From positions 124,001 to 188,000 of the forward strand of contig CAWIVF010000006.1 of NCBI GenBank assembly GCA_963839535.1: a stretch of 64,000 nucleotides of DNA, in the 5' to 3' direction. Source of the stretch: RHKX01 sp963839535 (lineage in GTDB: Bacteria > Actinomycetota > Thermoleophilia > Solirubrobacterales > 70-9). Shown piece by piece: positions 8,560 to 16,511 of the stretch. A program made the translations under genes and the position numbers. The notes under the pieces were generated by a model, which saw only the letters and a program-made list of their open reading frames with translations, did no database searches and was not told where the DNA came from. Within the stretch, counting starts at the first letter, position 1, and each line of letters begins with the position of its first letter.

Positions 8560-9888
8560 GACGTCTGGAGGTCGGGGCTCGTCGCGATCAGGATCCGCAG
8601 GGCGTTCTGGCGGAGCGCCCGGTAGGTGCCCTTCTGCCAGTCCTCGCGGCGACCCCCTGCACCCGGCCGGCGAAGCGCAGCAGCTCCCGGTGGGTCCGCT
8701 TGGTCAGCGAGGGGTCGCCCCAGAAGCGCAGCGCCTTCGTCGACCGCCTCGCGGGGAGTCTCCTTCGCGGAGTAGCGCTCCTCGTTGACCGCGGCGGCCT
8801 CGGTGAGCTGAGCGGCGGCCGTCCAGCGGCCGCTGAGGCGCGCGGTGTCGAGCCATCGCTCCTCGTCCCAGCCGGCGACGTTCGGCGGCTCGAAGAGCCG
8901 CTGGCCGGCGATGTCGGCGATCCAGGTCCACGCGTCGGTCTTGATCCCCGACCGCCGGGCGCGCAGCATGCCCGGCGATCTGGACGATCGGGGGCTTGAC
9001 CATCCGCGGCCCCTCGTAGAGGCGCGGGTGCATGAGGATGGCCTCGACCAGCGGCCGGATCGCCGTAGCCGTCGAGGTAGAGCTTCTGAAGCGAGGCGCG
9101 GGTCGCGGCCGGGGGCGGGCCCGGGATGAAGTAGGACCAGAGCCGGTCGACGAGGTAGCCGGCGTGGGCCGGGTGCTGGAGGCAGAGCTCGCAGGCAGCC
9201 CGCCAGTCGAACGCGCCGCGCTTGCCGAAGATGGTCTTCGTCCCGCCGTCGTGGCAGGCCGGCCTCGTAGCGGAAGTTGACCATCCCGATGCCGTCGTCC
9301 CAGTCGTTGGTCCAGCCGGTGAGCGCCCGCGCCTGCTCGCGGACGTCGTCCTCGGTGTAGCCCGCGGCGGCGCCGAGCGTGAAGAGCTCCATCAGCTCGC
9401 GCGCGTAGTTCTCGTTCGGGGCGTACTTGGTGTTCTCGTTGCCCGACAGCCAGGCGAGCATCGCCGGGTCCTTGGTGACGTCGAGCAGGAGGTCGGCGAA
9501 CGACCCGAGGGCGCGGCGCCGGAAGAGCTCGTTCTGGTCGAGGTTGAGCCGCGCCCTGGCCGACGTCCCCGGTCGCGAACCAGTCGTGCCAGGTGAGCGT
9601 CATGCGCTCGATCAGCGGCTGGTCCGAGCGGACCATCCGGTCGAGCCACCAGAGCAGGTCGTGTCCCCACGCATCGCCGGGAGCGAGCGGCAGGCCCTCC
9701 GCATCGTGAGGCGCGGGGCCGCGCAGGCTCGCGCCGCCCTGCGGGCGCGTCAGTGAGCGGACGGCTTCCCCGAGGCTCTTGCGCGCGAGCTTCTTGGCCT
9801 CTCCGGGGCGGGGACCGAATCCCGCGCGCCAGAGCAGCCGCTCAGCCTGCCTTGCCTCGAAGCGGCCGCGGTAGACCGGAATCGACAC
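8556..9888 (-). pseudogene. DUF1800 family protein, frameshifted
   Basis: The GTG at 9888 begins a DUF1800 protein: AERLLWRAGFGPRPGEAKKL at the N-terminus, then MTLTWHDWFAT, AWLSGNENTKYAPNENYARE, ELMELFTLG, YTEDDVREQARALTGW, and a C-terminal LFEPPNVAGWDEERWLDTA. These are the hallmark motifs of the family, which almost always pairs with DUF1501, as it does directly downstream here. Several 1-nt frame changes fall between about 8650 and 9590. Expected length is about 440 residues. Function is unknown; the pair is linked to exported or envelope roles in environmental bacteria. The gene starts 66 nt after the glnA stop. Confidence 0.72.
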
Positions 9889-9954
9889 AGGACTCCATCG
9901 GCATCGAGGGGCCCCCGTTTGAGCCGGCGGGGGCGATTCTGGACGAGGGCTCGC

Positions 9955-11325
9955 TCAGAGAACCGGGAGGAACTGGCCGATCTCCCAGGGCGTGACCTGA
10001 GTCCGGTAGTCCTCCCACTCGGCGCGCTTGATCTCGATGAAGCGGTTGAAGGTGTGCTCGCCCAGGGTCCGCAGGACGAGCTCGGACTCCGCGGCGATCT
10101 CGATCGCCTCGCCGAGGTTCTCGGGCAGCTGCTCGATGCCGCGCCGGTGCCGGTCCTCGGGGGCGAGGTGGTAGAGGTTCTGCTCCATCGGCTCGGGCAG
10201 CTCGTAGCCCTTCTCGATCCCCTCGAGGCCCGCGTGGAGCATGGCGGCGAAGCAGAGGTACGGATTGCAGGCGGGGTCGGGGCAGCGCAGCTCGGCGCGG
10301 GTCGCCGTCTCCTTGCCGGGGTGGTAGAGCGGCACCCGGATCAGCGCCGAGCGGTTGCGGCGGGACCAGGCGAGGTAGACGGGCGCCTCGTAGCCGGGCA
10401 CCAGGCGCTTGTAGGAGTTGACCCACTGCGCGAACAGCGCCGAGATCTCCCGCGCGTGCTTGAGCTGGCCGGCGATGAACGCCTTGGCCGTATCCGAGAG
10501 GAAGTACTGGTCGTCGGCGTCGTAGAAGGCGTTCTTGCCGTCGCGCGAGAGCGACTGGTGGACGTGCATGCCGGAGCCGTTCTCGCCGTTCAGCGGCTTC
10601 GGCATGAAGGTCGCGTGCCAGCCGTTCTTCATCGCGTATTCCTTGACCGTGATCCGGTAGGTCATGCAGTCGTCGGCCATCGCGAGCGCGTCCTTGTAAC
10701 GCATGTCGACCTCGTGCTGGGAGGGGCCGACCTCGTGGTGGGTGTACTCGACGTGGATCCCCATCTGCTCGAGCGCCAGGACGGTCTCGCGGCGGACGTC
10801 GACCCCGGCGTCGAGCGTGGTCAGGTCGAAGTAGCCGCCCTCGTCGAGGACCTCGGGGATTCCGTCAGCCGGCTTGGCGTCGCGGAAGTAATAGAACTCG
10901 AGCTCGGGCCCGACGTTGTAGGTCTCGAAGCCCATCTCCTTGGCGCGCTCGAGCGCCCGCCGCAGGATCCAGCGCGGATCGCCCTCGTAGGGATCGCCGC
11001 CGGGGACCCTGATGTCGCAGAAGAGCCGTCCCGTCGGCATCTCGTCGGGGCGCCAGGGCAGGATCGCGAAGGTCGACGGATCCGGCATCGCGATCATGTC
11101 GGACTCCTCGATCGGGTTGAAGCCCGTGATCGAGGAGCCGTCGAAGCCCATCCCGCCCTCGAACGCGTCCTCGAGCTCGGAGGAGTTGATCGAGAAGCTC
11201 TTGAGCTGGCCGAGGACGTCGGTGAACCAGAGCCGGATGAAGCGGACGTTGCGCTCGGCGACGAGGGAGATCACGTCCTCCTTCGTCTGCGTCCCACCTG
11301 CCGCTGCGGCGTCTCCGGCGCTCAT
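9955..11325 (-). CDS. glnA: Glutamine synthetase, type I
   Basis: This 456-residue enzyme makes glutamine from glutamate, ammonia and ATP in the cytosol. The N-terminal beta-grasp holds RLWFTDVLGQLKSF and FDGSSITGF. The catalytic domain has the metal-binding ELEFYYF, the ammonia/glutamate motif NGSGMHVHQSL, the ATP site region FMPKP, and the R-loop around RAELRCPDPACNPY. A Tyr in NLYHLAPED sits where the adenylylated Tyr lies in GSI-beta enzymes, though the surroundings are not the usual consensus, so adenylylation is uncertain. The start ATG at 11325 follows AAGGAGA. The gene is intact and divergent from the AhpD-like gene; the shared 230-nt spacer holds inverted repeats. Confidence 0.93.
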   Translation of the reverse strand: MSAGDAAAAGGTQTKEDVISLVAERNVRFIRLWFTDVLGQLKSFSINSSELEDAFEGGMGFDGSSITGFNPIEESDMIAMPDPSTFAILPWRPDEMPTGRLFCDIRVPGGDPYEGDPRWILRRALERAKEMGFETYNVGPELEFYYFRDAKPADGIPEVLDEGGYFDLTTLDAGVDVRRETVLALEQMGIHVEYTHHEVGPSQHEVDMRYKDALAMADDCMTYRITVKEYAMKNGWHATFMPKPLNGENGSGMHVHQSLSRDGKNAFYDADDQYFLSDTAKAFIAGQLKHAREISALFAQWVNSYKRLVPGYEAPVYLAWSRRNRSALIRVPLYHPGKETATRAELRCPDPACNPYLCFAAMLHAGLEGIEKGYELPEPMEQNLYHLAPEDRHRRGIEQLPENLGEAIEIAAESELVLRTLGEHTFNRFIEIKRAEWEDYRTQVTPWEIGQFLPVL

Positions 11326-11424
11326 CGAGGGCGTTTCTCCTTCGGATCGTTGATCCGGGCACCCTAGATCATCGTTGGATACCTCAGAGAGCCCGGCAGG
11401 CACAGATTGATGTCCCTCTCGAGG

Positions 11425-11479
11425 GGTACCGGCGGTTGCAAGGCGCCTCCGGTACCGGTATAACTTACGCAAGGTAAGT
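11425..11479. promoter_or_regulatory. Two inverted repeats between glnA and the AhpD-like gene
   Basis: GGTACCGG (11425-11432) is mirrored by CCGGTACC (11449-11456). Directly after, ACTTAC (11463-11468) is mirrored by GTAAGT (11474-11479) across 5 nt. This AT-rich patch is unusual in the window and lies in the divergent spacer, so it likely contains operator/promoter elements. The regulator is unknown. Confidence 0.45.
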
Positions 11480-11557
11480 AACCAGCTAAAAGTAAAGTAA
11501 AGAGCCGGCCAAAGCCTCTCCTCCCCCCACCACCACCCGAAACCTGGAGCTCCGCTC

Positions 11558-12124
11558 ATGACCGTGAAGACAGACTTCTCCCGATTCGACATCCACGACG
11601 AGCTCACCGCACCGGGCGGCAGCGAGCGGCTCCTCAAGAGCATCTCGTCCGCAGGCGGCTCCGTCTCGAAGCTGGTCGGCGTCCTCGCCGGCTCGCCGGC
11701 CTCGCTGCGGGCCTTCGCCCGCCTGCGCTCCGAGCTGCATGCCGGTGAGCTGCCGACGAACACCGCGATCCGGATCGGCCTCGCCGTCGGCGAGCGCAAC
11801 GGCGACGGCTACACCGTCGCCCAGCACGCCCGCTCGGCCCGGCTCGCCGGCCTCGGGCTCGACGAGATCTCGCTCGCGCGCAGCTTCTCCTCGGGCGAGC
11901 CCCGCGAGGCGGCCCTGCTCGCCTTCGTCAAGGGCACGATCGAGGCCGACGGCCACCCGCCGGTCTACCTCCTCGAGGAGGCCCGCGAGGCCGACTGGAC
12001 CGACGAGCAGCTGCTCGAGGCCCTCGGCGAGGTCGCCCTCAACGAGTTCCAGTCACTGGTCGCCAAGGCCGCGGGCCTGCCGCAGGACCAGATCGACAAT
12101 TCCGTCCTGCCCGCCGCAGCCTGA
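11558..12124 (+). CDS. AhpD-fold carboxymuconolactone decarboxylase-family protein lacking the CxxC
   Basis: The 188-residue all-helical protein has the AhpD/CMD layout, with LHAGELPTNTAIRIGLAVGE followed by the active-site region. Catalytic members have a C-x-x-C-x-x-x-H there; here the segment is NGDGYTVAQHARSARLAGL, keeping the His but with no cysteine at either site. It therefore probably cannot act as a disulfide reductase, and a decarboxylase-like or non-enzymatic role is possible. It is divergent from glnA. A long leader of about 80 nt with repeats precedes the ATG at 11558. Confidence 0.75.
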   Translation: MTVKTDFSRFDIHDELTAPGGSERLLKSISSAGGSVSKLVGVLAGSPASLRAFARLRSELHAGELPTNTAIRIGLAVGERNGDGYTVAQHARSARLAGLGLDEISLARSFSSGEPREAALLAFVKGTIEADGHPPVYLLEEAREADWTDEQLLEALGEVALNEFQSLVAKAAGLPQDQIDNSVLPAAA

Positions 12125-12142
12125 CGGCCCGGCGGGCTCGGT

Positions 12143-12364
12143 CTAACGAGCTAGCGCGGAACTCGTCTTGGCCGGGGGCCCTTGGTCCCCAGCGGAGCCG
12201 TTCGAGCTGCCCGCCGCGGCGAGCATCGCCACGACCGCCATCACGACGGCCCACATCGCGACGCGATCGGGTCGCGACGTGATCGGCTCGGACCGGCGAA
12301 GCTGGCGCTGATGAAAGCCGGACTGTCGGCGGGGGTCTCTGGGATCCACGGGACTCGCTTTCAA
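12143..12364 (-). CDS. Small single-pass membrane protein, hypothetical
   Basis: The 73-residue product has a basic, Pro/Arg-rich N-terminal half and one clear membrane span (VAMWAVVMAVVAMLAAAGSS), then a short polar tail. The start is uncertain: TTG at 12364 has no Shine-Dalgarno site and GTG at 12349 is an alternative. It converges on the AhpD-like gene. I do not recognise a family. The hydrophobic block preceded by a charged SRPDRV segment is a common pattern for short actinobacterial proteins, so I think it is real. Confidence 0.5.
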   Translation of the reverse strand: MKASPVDPRDPRRQSGFHQRQLRRSEPITSRPDRVAMWAVVMAVVAMLAAAGSSNGSAGDQGPPAKTSSALAR

Positions 12365-12500
12365 TACTCAGTGAGCGGGTCCCACGGTAGGGCGGGACCC
12401 GGCGGAAGCGGGGACTGTAGCAAGGTACCCCACAGAACGCTAATGGTTTCTTAACGTTAGTCCAAGGGCCGCCGAGCCGCCCGAAAACGCCTGGAAATCA

Positions 12501-12530
12501 GAAGAGCCCCGGCTCTCACCGGGGCTCTTC
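12501..12530 (-). terminator. Terminator hairpin after rnpB
   Basis: GAAGAGCCCCGG and CCGGGGCTCTTC form a perfect 12-bp stem with a 6-nt loop immediately beyond the 3' end of RNase P RNA (minus strand). The sequence that follows (CTGATTT) has only a weak T-run. Confidence 0.8.
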
Positions 12531-12532
12531 CA

Positions 12533-12893
12533 TCAGCGGGTCGTTAAGCCGGATCTTGTCTAGCGCGACCATCCATCTCGACGGAGCCTGAGCTCCGAAG
12601 GGATCACGTTCTCCGCGATCCTGCGGCCTACCTGGACCTCGCCGGGCCGGGTCATCGGTCCTGCTTGGCCTTGCACCGGGCGGGGTTTGCCCGGCCGCCG
12701 CGTCGCCGCGACGCCGGTGCGCTCTTACCGCACCATTTCACCATTGCCTGTGCGCCCCGGAGGGAGCCATCGGCTGTTTGTTTCTGTGGCACTTTCCCGC
12801 GGGTTTCCCCGGGTGGGTGTTACCCACCGCCTTGCCCTGTGGTGTCCGGACTTTCCTCGAGGGATCTCTCCCCCGCGGTCGCGTGACCCGCCC
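12533..12893 (-). ncRNA. rnpB: RNase P RNA, type A
   Basis: On the minus strand the universal blocks appear in order: GAGGAAAGTCCGGAC near the 5' end, ACAGAAACAAACAGCCGATGG, GGTGAAATGGTGCGGTAAGA, GCACCGG, GCAAGGCCAAG, and near the 3' end GACAAGATCCGGCTTAACG, which corresponds to the GACAGAACCCGGCTTA element. The P1 helix is visible as GCGGGTC (12885-12891, minus) pairing with GACCCGC (12536-12542, minus). The RNA is the catalytic part of RNase P, which trims tRNA 5' ends. Boundaries are set from P1 and the terminator and may be off by a few bases. Protein-like frames across this stretch are spurious. Confidence 0.93.
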
Positions 12894-12943
12894 TTCGATG
12901 ATACGAGCGGGGAGAAATCGGCGGGTCCAGCCCGCCGGGCGCG

Positions 12944-13180
12944 TCAGCTCAGCTGTGCGCCGCAGTCGGCGCAGCCCGTCGGCTCGAGCCGATCGCCGGA
13001 GCAGATCGGGCAACTCGCCGTCCGGCCGGCCTCGATGCCGGCCCAGATCCCGACGACGAAGTCCTCGAGCGTGACGCGGCCCGGACTGCGGTCGGCCATC
13101 GGGGAGCCGGCCCCCCTGCGCACCCGCTGGCGGGCGACCGGGCGCCGGGTTCGAAGTACTGGTTCGGTCAGGACGCTCAT
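12944..13180 (-). CDS. Small zinc-ribbon protein in the lexA operon
   Basis: The 78-residue protein has an Arg-rich N-terminus and a C-terminal ribbon CPICSGDRLEPTGCADCGAQ holding two CxxC pairs likely to bind one zinc. It begins 4 nt after the lexA stop on the same strand, so it is probably cotranscribed and SOS-controlled through the LexA box at 13833-13844. A specific family is not recognised. The middle segment TLEDFVVGIWAGIEAGR looks helical. The function is unknown. Confidence 0.7.
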   Translation of the reverse strand: MSVLTEPVLRTRRPVARQRVRRGAGSPMADRSPGRVTLEDFVVGIWAGIEAGRTASCPICSGDRLEPTGCADCGAQLS

Positions 13181-13184
13181 CTCG

Positions 13185-13790
13185 CTACACCTTTCTGAAG
13201 ACGCCGATCACCTTGCCGAGGATCTCGGCCTCGGTGGTGACGATCGGCTGATAGGCAGGGTTCTCGGGCTCGAGGCGGATCGAGTCGCCGTCCCGGAAGA
13301 AGCGCTTGACGGTCGCCTCGTCCTCGAGCAGGGCGACGACGATCTGCCCGTTGTCGGCGTCATCGGCCGGGTGGACGACCACGTAGTCGCCCTCGAGGAT
13401 GCCGGCGTCGCGCATCGAGTCGCCGCGGATCTGCAGGGCGTAATCGCCGCTGTCGGCGCCGATCACCCCGGGAATCTCGAACTGGTCCTCGATGTTCTCC
13501 TCGGCGAGGATCGGCGTGCCGGCGGCGACCTGGCCGACCAGCGGGACCGACGGCTTCATGACCCGCTTGGCGCGGTCGACGAGGATCTCGATCGCGCGGG
13601 GCTTGGTCGGGTCGCGCCGGAGCACGCCGGAGCGCTCGAGCTTCGCCAGATGGGCGTGGACGGTCGACGGCGAGTGGAGGCCGAGCGCCGTGCCGATCTC
13701 GCGGACCGTCGGGGGATACCCGGTCTTGTCGATCTGGACCTTGATGAACTCGAAGATCTCGCTCTGTCGCTTTGTCAGGTTCAGGTCCAT
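13185..13790 (-). CDS. lexA: LexA repressor (SOS response)
   Basis: This is a 201-residue LexA. The N-terminal winged helix includes KRQSEIFEFIK and YPPTVREIGTALGLHSPSTV. The auto-cleavage site Ala-Gly lies in GQVAAGTPI. The S24 peptidase domain has the catalytic Ser in RGDSMRDAGI and the Lys in EATVKRFF. The ATG at 13790 follows GGAGG; an upstream in-frame start would overlap the operator. The protein represses SOS genes and cleaves itself with RecA-ssDNA. A LexA box precedes it (13833-13844), so autoregulation is expected. Confidence 0.95.
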   Translation of the reverse strand: MDLNLTKRQSEIFEFIKVQIDKTGYPPTVREIGTALGLHSPSTVHAHLAKLERSGVLRRDPTKPRAIEILVDRAKRVMKPSVPLVGQVAAGTPILAEENIEDQFEIPGVIGADSGDYALQIRGDSMRDAGILEGDYVVVHPADDADNGQIVVALLEDEATVKRFFRDGDSIRLEPENPAYQPIVTTEAEILGKVIGVFRKV

Positions 13791-13832
13791 GCTGGAACTC
13801 GTCCTCCTGGGGTGGGATTCGGTGCGAGTGGG

Positions 13833-13844
13833 GAACACATGTTC
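13833..13844 (-). promoter_or_regulatory. LexA (SOS) box
   Basis: GAACACATGTTC is a perfect GAAC-N4-GTTC palindrome, the core of the Gram-positive/actinobacterial SOS box (CGAACnnnnGTTCG); on the minus strand it reads CGAACATGTGTTCC. It lies 43 nt upstream of the lexA start, as expected for autoregulation. Confidence 0.85.
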
Positions 13845-13922
13845 GTAGCGTAGCCCGGCCCGAGGACGGAATCAAGGAGCGGGTCCCCCGCGGCCCCGAC
13901 CGCATACAATCCCGCGGCCCCG

Positions 13923-14009
<87 letters not shown>

Positions 14010-14015
14010 CTGACC

Positions 14016-14030
14016 CGAGGCTTTGCCTCG
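14016..14030 (+). terminator. Short hairpin after tRNA-Leu
   Basis: CGAGGC-TTT-GCCTCG forms a perfect 6-bp hairpin seven bases after the tRNA. It could be a terminator or processing signal; there is no T-tract. Confidence 0.35.
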
Positions 14031-14049
14031 CTAATACGACGGTGGCCCG

Positions 14050-14368
14050 GTGACGTGGACCAACCCCGCCACCAACCGGCAGGGGACCGCCACGCCGCCG
14101 AACGAGAACGTGCCGCCCCGCGAGGAGTGGGGATACGGCGACGACCCGCACGGCTACCCGCGCGCGTCCCCGGACGGCAAGCGACCATGCCGAGGAATGG
14201 CTGCTGGAGGCCAAGGCCGGCCGCTGCGCGGACCCGGACGGGTACTGCTTCGCCAACGGCTGGACGGCGCTCCCTGACGATCGCCTGACGAGGCCGCGGA
14301 CGGCCGCCCACCCCGGCCGTCCGCGCGCCCGCCAGAATGGTGGGTGTGAGGGTCTCGGCCAAGGCTGA
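14050..14368 (+). pseudogene. Possible small hypothetical protein, frameshifted
   Basis: From the GTG at 14050 one frame gives TWTNPATNRQGTATPP and REEWGYGDDPHGYPRASPDG. Near 14180 sense-like coding moves to a second frame with HAEEWLLEAKAGRCADPDGY and FANGWTALPDDRL. Composition in both pieces is protein-like rather than the Arg/Pro-rich pattern of shadow frames. No family is recognised. The second frame runs into the start of the Rrf2 gene, so the true end is unclear. This is a low-confidence call. Confidence 0.3.
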
Positions 14369-14804
14369 TTACGCGGTGCGGGCGGCGATCGAGCTCGCCT
14401 CCTCCGGCGAGGGCCCGGTCAAGGGCACCGTGGTCGGGAAGGCGCAGAAGATCCCGCTGCGCTTCCTCGAGAACATCCTCGGCGAGCTCCGCCACGCCGG
14501 GCTCGTGCAGAGCCAGCGCGGATCGGAGGGCGGCTACTGGCTCGCCCGGCCCGCCTCGGAGATCACCATCGCCGAGATCATCCGGGCGGTCGAGGGCCCG
14601 CTCGCGAGCGTCCGCGGGGAACGTCCCGAGGACCTCGAGTACCGCGGCGAGGCGGAGCCGCTGCGCGACGTCTGGGTCGCGCTGCGCGCGAACATCCGCG
14701 GGGTCCTCGAGTCGGTCACCCTCGCCGACGTCGTCTCGGGCGAGCTGCCCCCGGACGTGCGGGAGCTGGTCGTCGGCCACCCCGAGGTCTGGGAGCCGCA
14801 CTAG
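14346..14804 (+). CDS. Rrf2-family transcriptional regulator without cysteines
   Basis: The 152-residue protein shows the Rrf2 winged helix: VSAKADYAVRAAIELA, then IPLRFLENILGELRHAGLV and SQRGSEGGYWLARPASEIT. The C-terminal part has no cysteine at all, so it cannot bind an Fe-S cluster as IscR or NsrR do and resembles the CymR branch that senses cysteine status. The start is taken as GTG 14346, giving the usual VRVSAKADYA opening; ATG 14337 is possible. The sulfate importer lies 1.7 kb downstream on the other strand, so sulfur control is plausible but inferred. Confidence 0.85.
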   Translation: MRVSAKADYAVRAAIELASSGEGPVKGTVVGKAQKIPLRFLENILGELRHAGLVQSQRGSEGGYWLARPASEITIAEIIRAVEGPLASVRGERPEDLEYRGEAEPLRDVWVALRANIRGVLESVTLADVVSGELPPDVRELVVGHPEVWEPH

Positions 14805-15255
14805 TTGGCGCCGCGGGTCGTCGCGGTCGCTGGTTGCACTGACTCAGGCCGCCCTAACCGTCTTCGTCCTGGGTTGCGGTGGGGGCGCGCCGGAGGCCGA
14901 GTCGACCGACGACCCGGCTTCGTTCGTGGAGGCGCTGAATGCCGAGGGAGCCGGGGTCGAGCTCGGACCGGTCCTGACCGAGAACGTGGAAGGGATCGAC
15001 GTCCACACGGTCACGCTCGACCACCCCCCTGGGACAACCCCCGATGACCTGGGCGAGCACGCCCATTCAAGCGGTGCCCTCGTCGTCCTCCCCGGCCTCG
15101 AGGACGCGGAGGCCGAGCTGCAGCGCTGCCGGGTCGCCCCCTCCCTCACCTGCTTCCGGGTCGAGAACGCGGTGATCCGCTTCACCGGGCTGGAACGAGG
15201 GAGCGAGGCCCGCCTGAGGTCGGCGGTGGCCGCGCTCGGCGGGGACGCGGGCTGA
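14805..15255 (+). CDS. Putative lipoprotein, start uncertain
   Basis: From about 14824 the frame gives a lipoprotein signal (LVALTQAALTVFVLGCGGG, lipobox LGC) followed by an acidic domain of about 120 residues with a DDLGEHAHSSGALVVLPGLE segment. No in-frame ATG, GTG or TTG precedes the signal. A TTG at 14805 directly after the Rrf2 stop opens a neighbouring frame with a similarly placed start, so one indel near 14815-14825 probably hides the true start. No family is recognised. The gene converges on chrA, whose stop is 11 nt away. Confidence 0.5.
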
Positions 15256-15265
15256 GCGCCGCTCC

Positions 15266-16447
15266 TCAGACGACCGTCAGCTGGAGCGCGGCGCCGATCA
15301 GGCCGCACCCGAGCACGACGAACAGCACGGTCAGCTTCGCCTGCCAGCGGTAGAGGCAGGCGAAGGCGCCGAGGGCGAGGATCGCGCTGGGCACGTCGAC
15401 GATGCTCGCGTCGAGGATGTCGATGGTGACCGCACCGATCAGCCCGATCACCCCCGCGGCCACCCCGAGCAGGAAGGGCCGAGTGCGGGCGCTCTCGGCG
15501 ACGCCGACGAGGAAGCGGTGGAAGAAGATCGGGAAGACGAAGGCCGGGATGAAGATCCCCAGCGTCATGGCGAGCGCTCCGGTCATCCCGCCCGCGATGT
15601 AGCCGACGAAGGTCGAGAAGATGATCAGCGGCGCCGGGAGTACGCCCGACAGCGCGATCCCATCGAGGAACTGATCCTGGGTGAGCCAGCCCTGGGCCTC
15701 GACGGCGCGATCCTGCAGGAACGGGATCACGGTGTAGGCGCCACCGAACGTCAGCAGGCCGGCCTTCAGGCCCTCGAGAAAGATCTCCGCCGTCAGCGAG
15801 AGGGTGACCGCCCCCAGGACGACCATCACCGCGGTGACGGGCGCGGTCGTGAATGAACCGGCCGAGCCGGTCGAGGAGCCGAGCGAGGTCCAGGCCCAGT
15901 ACGCGAGCCCCGAGAGGGCCAGGACGACGATGAACGTCAGATCCAGCCCGAGCGTGAGCGCGAAGCTCACCACCGCGATGATCGCGAGGGGCACGTCGTT
16001 GATGAACTTCCGCCCCAGGCGCACGATCGCCATCGCGACCAGGGCGCCGACCGCCGCCTGCAGGCCGTAGAACAGATCCTCGAACTGGTCGGCCAGGCTC
16101 GCCTCGACGTAGAGGACCGAGAGGCCGAGCATGAGCAGGAAGCCGGGCAGCATGAAGCCGAGGCCGGCCACGAACCCGCCCCACTTGCCCCGCCGCAGGC
16201 GCCCGAAGAAGACGCAGAGCTCGTGCGCCTCCGGGCCCGGCAGGACCTGGTAGACGGCCAGCGTCTTCTTGAAGGTCTCCTGGCTGACCCAGTGCTCCTC
16301 GTCGACGCACTCCTTCGAGATCATCGCGATCTGCGCCGCGGGCCCGCCCCAGGCGAGCGCCCCGAACCTCAGGAAGCGGAAGAAGAGGGAGGCGAGCGAG
16401 TCGTGGCCCGCCGCCCCCTGGTCAGATATCGCGTCGTCTGCCGCCAT
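15266..16447 (-). CDS. chrA: Chromate transporter, ChrA family
   Basis: A 393-residue inner-membrane protein with two CHR domains. The first opens with FLRFGALAWGGPAAQIAMI and has the signature VYQVLPGPEAHELCVFFG. The second has GLKAGLLTFGGAYTVIPFL and FLDGIALSGVLPAPLIIFST. About ten membrane spans are visible. ChrA proteins expel chromate, a sulfate analogue, using the proton gradient. The position just downstream of the sulfate importer genes on the same strand makes sense, because chromate enters by that importer. The 64-nt gap to cysA may or may not be transcribed through. Confidence 0.9.
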   Translation of the reverse strand: MAADDAISDQGAAGHDSLASLFFRFLRFGALAWGGPAAQIAMISKECVDEEHWVSQETFKKTLAVYQVLPGPEAHELCVFFGRLRRGKWGGFVAGLGFMLPGFLLMLGLSVLYVEASLADQFEDLFYGLQAAVGALVAMAIVRLGRKFINDVPLAIIAVVSFALTLGLDLTFIVVLALSGLAYWAWTSLGSSTGSAGSFTTAPVTAVMVVLGAVTLSLTAEIFLEGLKAGLLTFGGAYTVIPFLQDRAVEAQGWLTQDQFLDGIALSGVLPAPLIIFSTFVGYIAGGMTGALAMTLGIFIPAFVFPIFFHRFLVGVAESARTRPFLLGVAAGVIGLIGAVTIDILDASIVDVPSAILALGAFACLYRWQAKLTVLFVVLGCGLIGAALQLTVV

Positions 16448-16511
16448 GTGAGCCGCGGCAGTCTGTCAAGCCCGAGCGGAGGGCGATCCACGCCCCCTCA
16501 CCCGGGAGTCC

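Noticed and set aside
7171..9888. Programmed frameshifting or true pseudogenisation of the DUF1800/DUF1501 genes
   Set aside because: Many independent breaks at unrelated sites, no slippery-site pattern, and preserved motifs in the alternative frames favour assembly indels.
9919..11367. A 482-codon + strand open frame opposite glnA
   Set aside because: glnA on the minus strand has all glutamine synthetase motifs; the opposite frame is a codon-bias shadow.
12687..13853. A 388-codon + strand open frame
   Set aside because: It crosses the RNase P RNA gene and runs antisense to lexA; no protein family resemblance.
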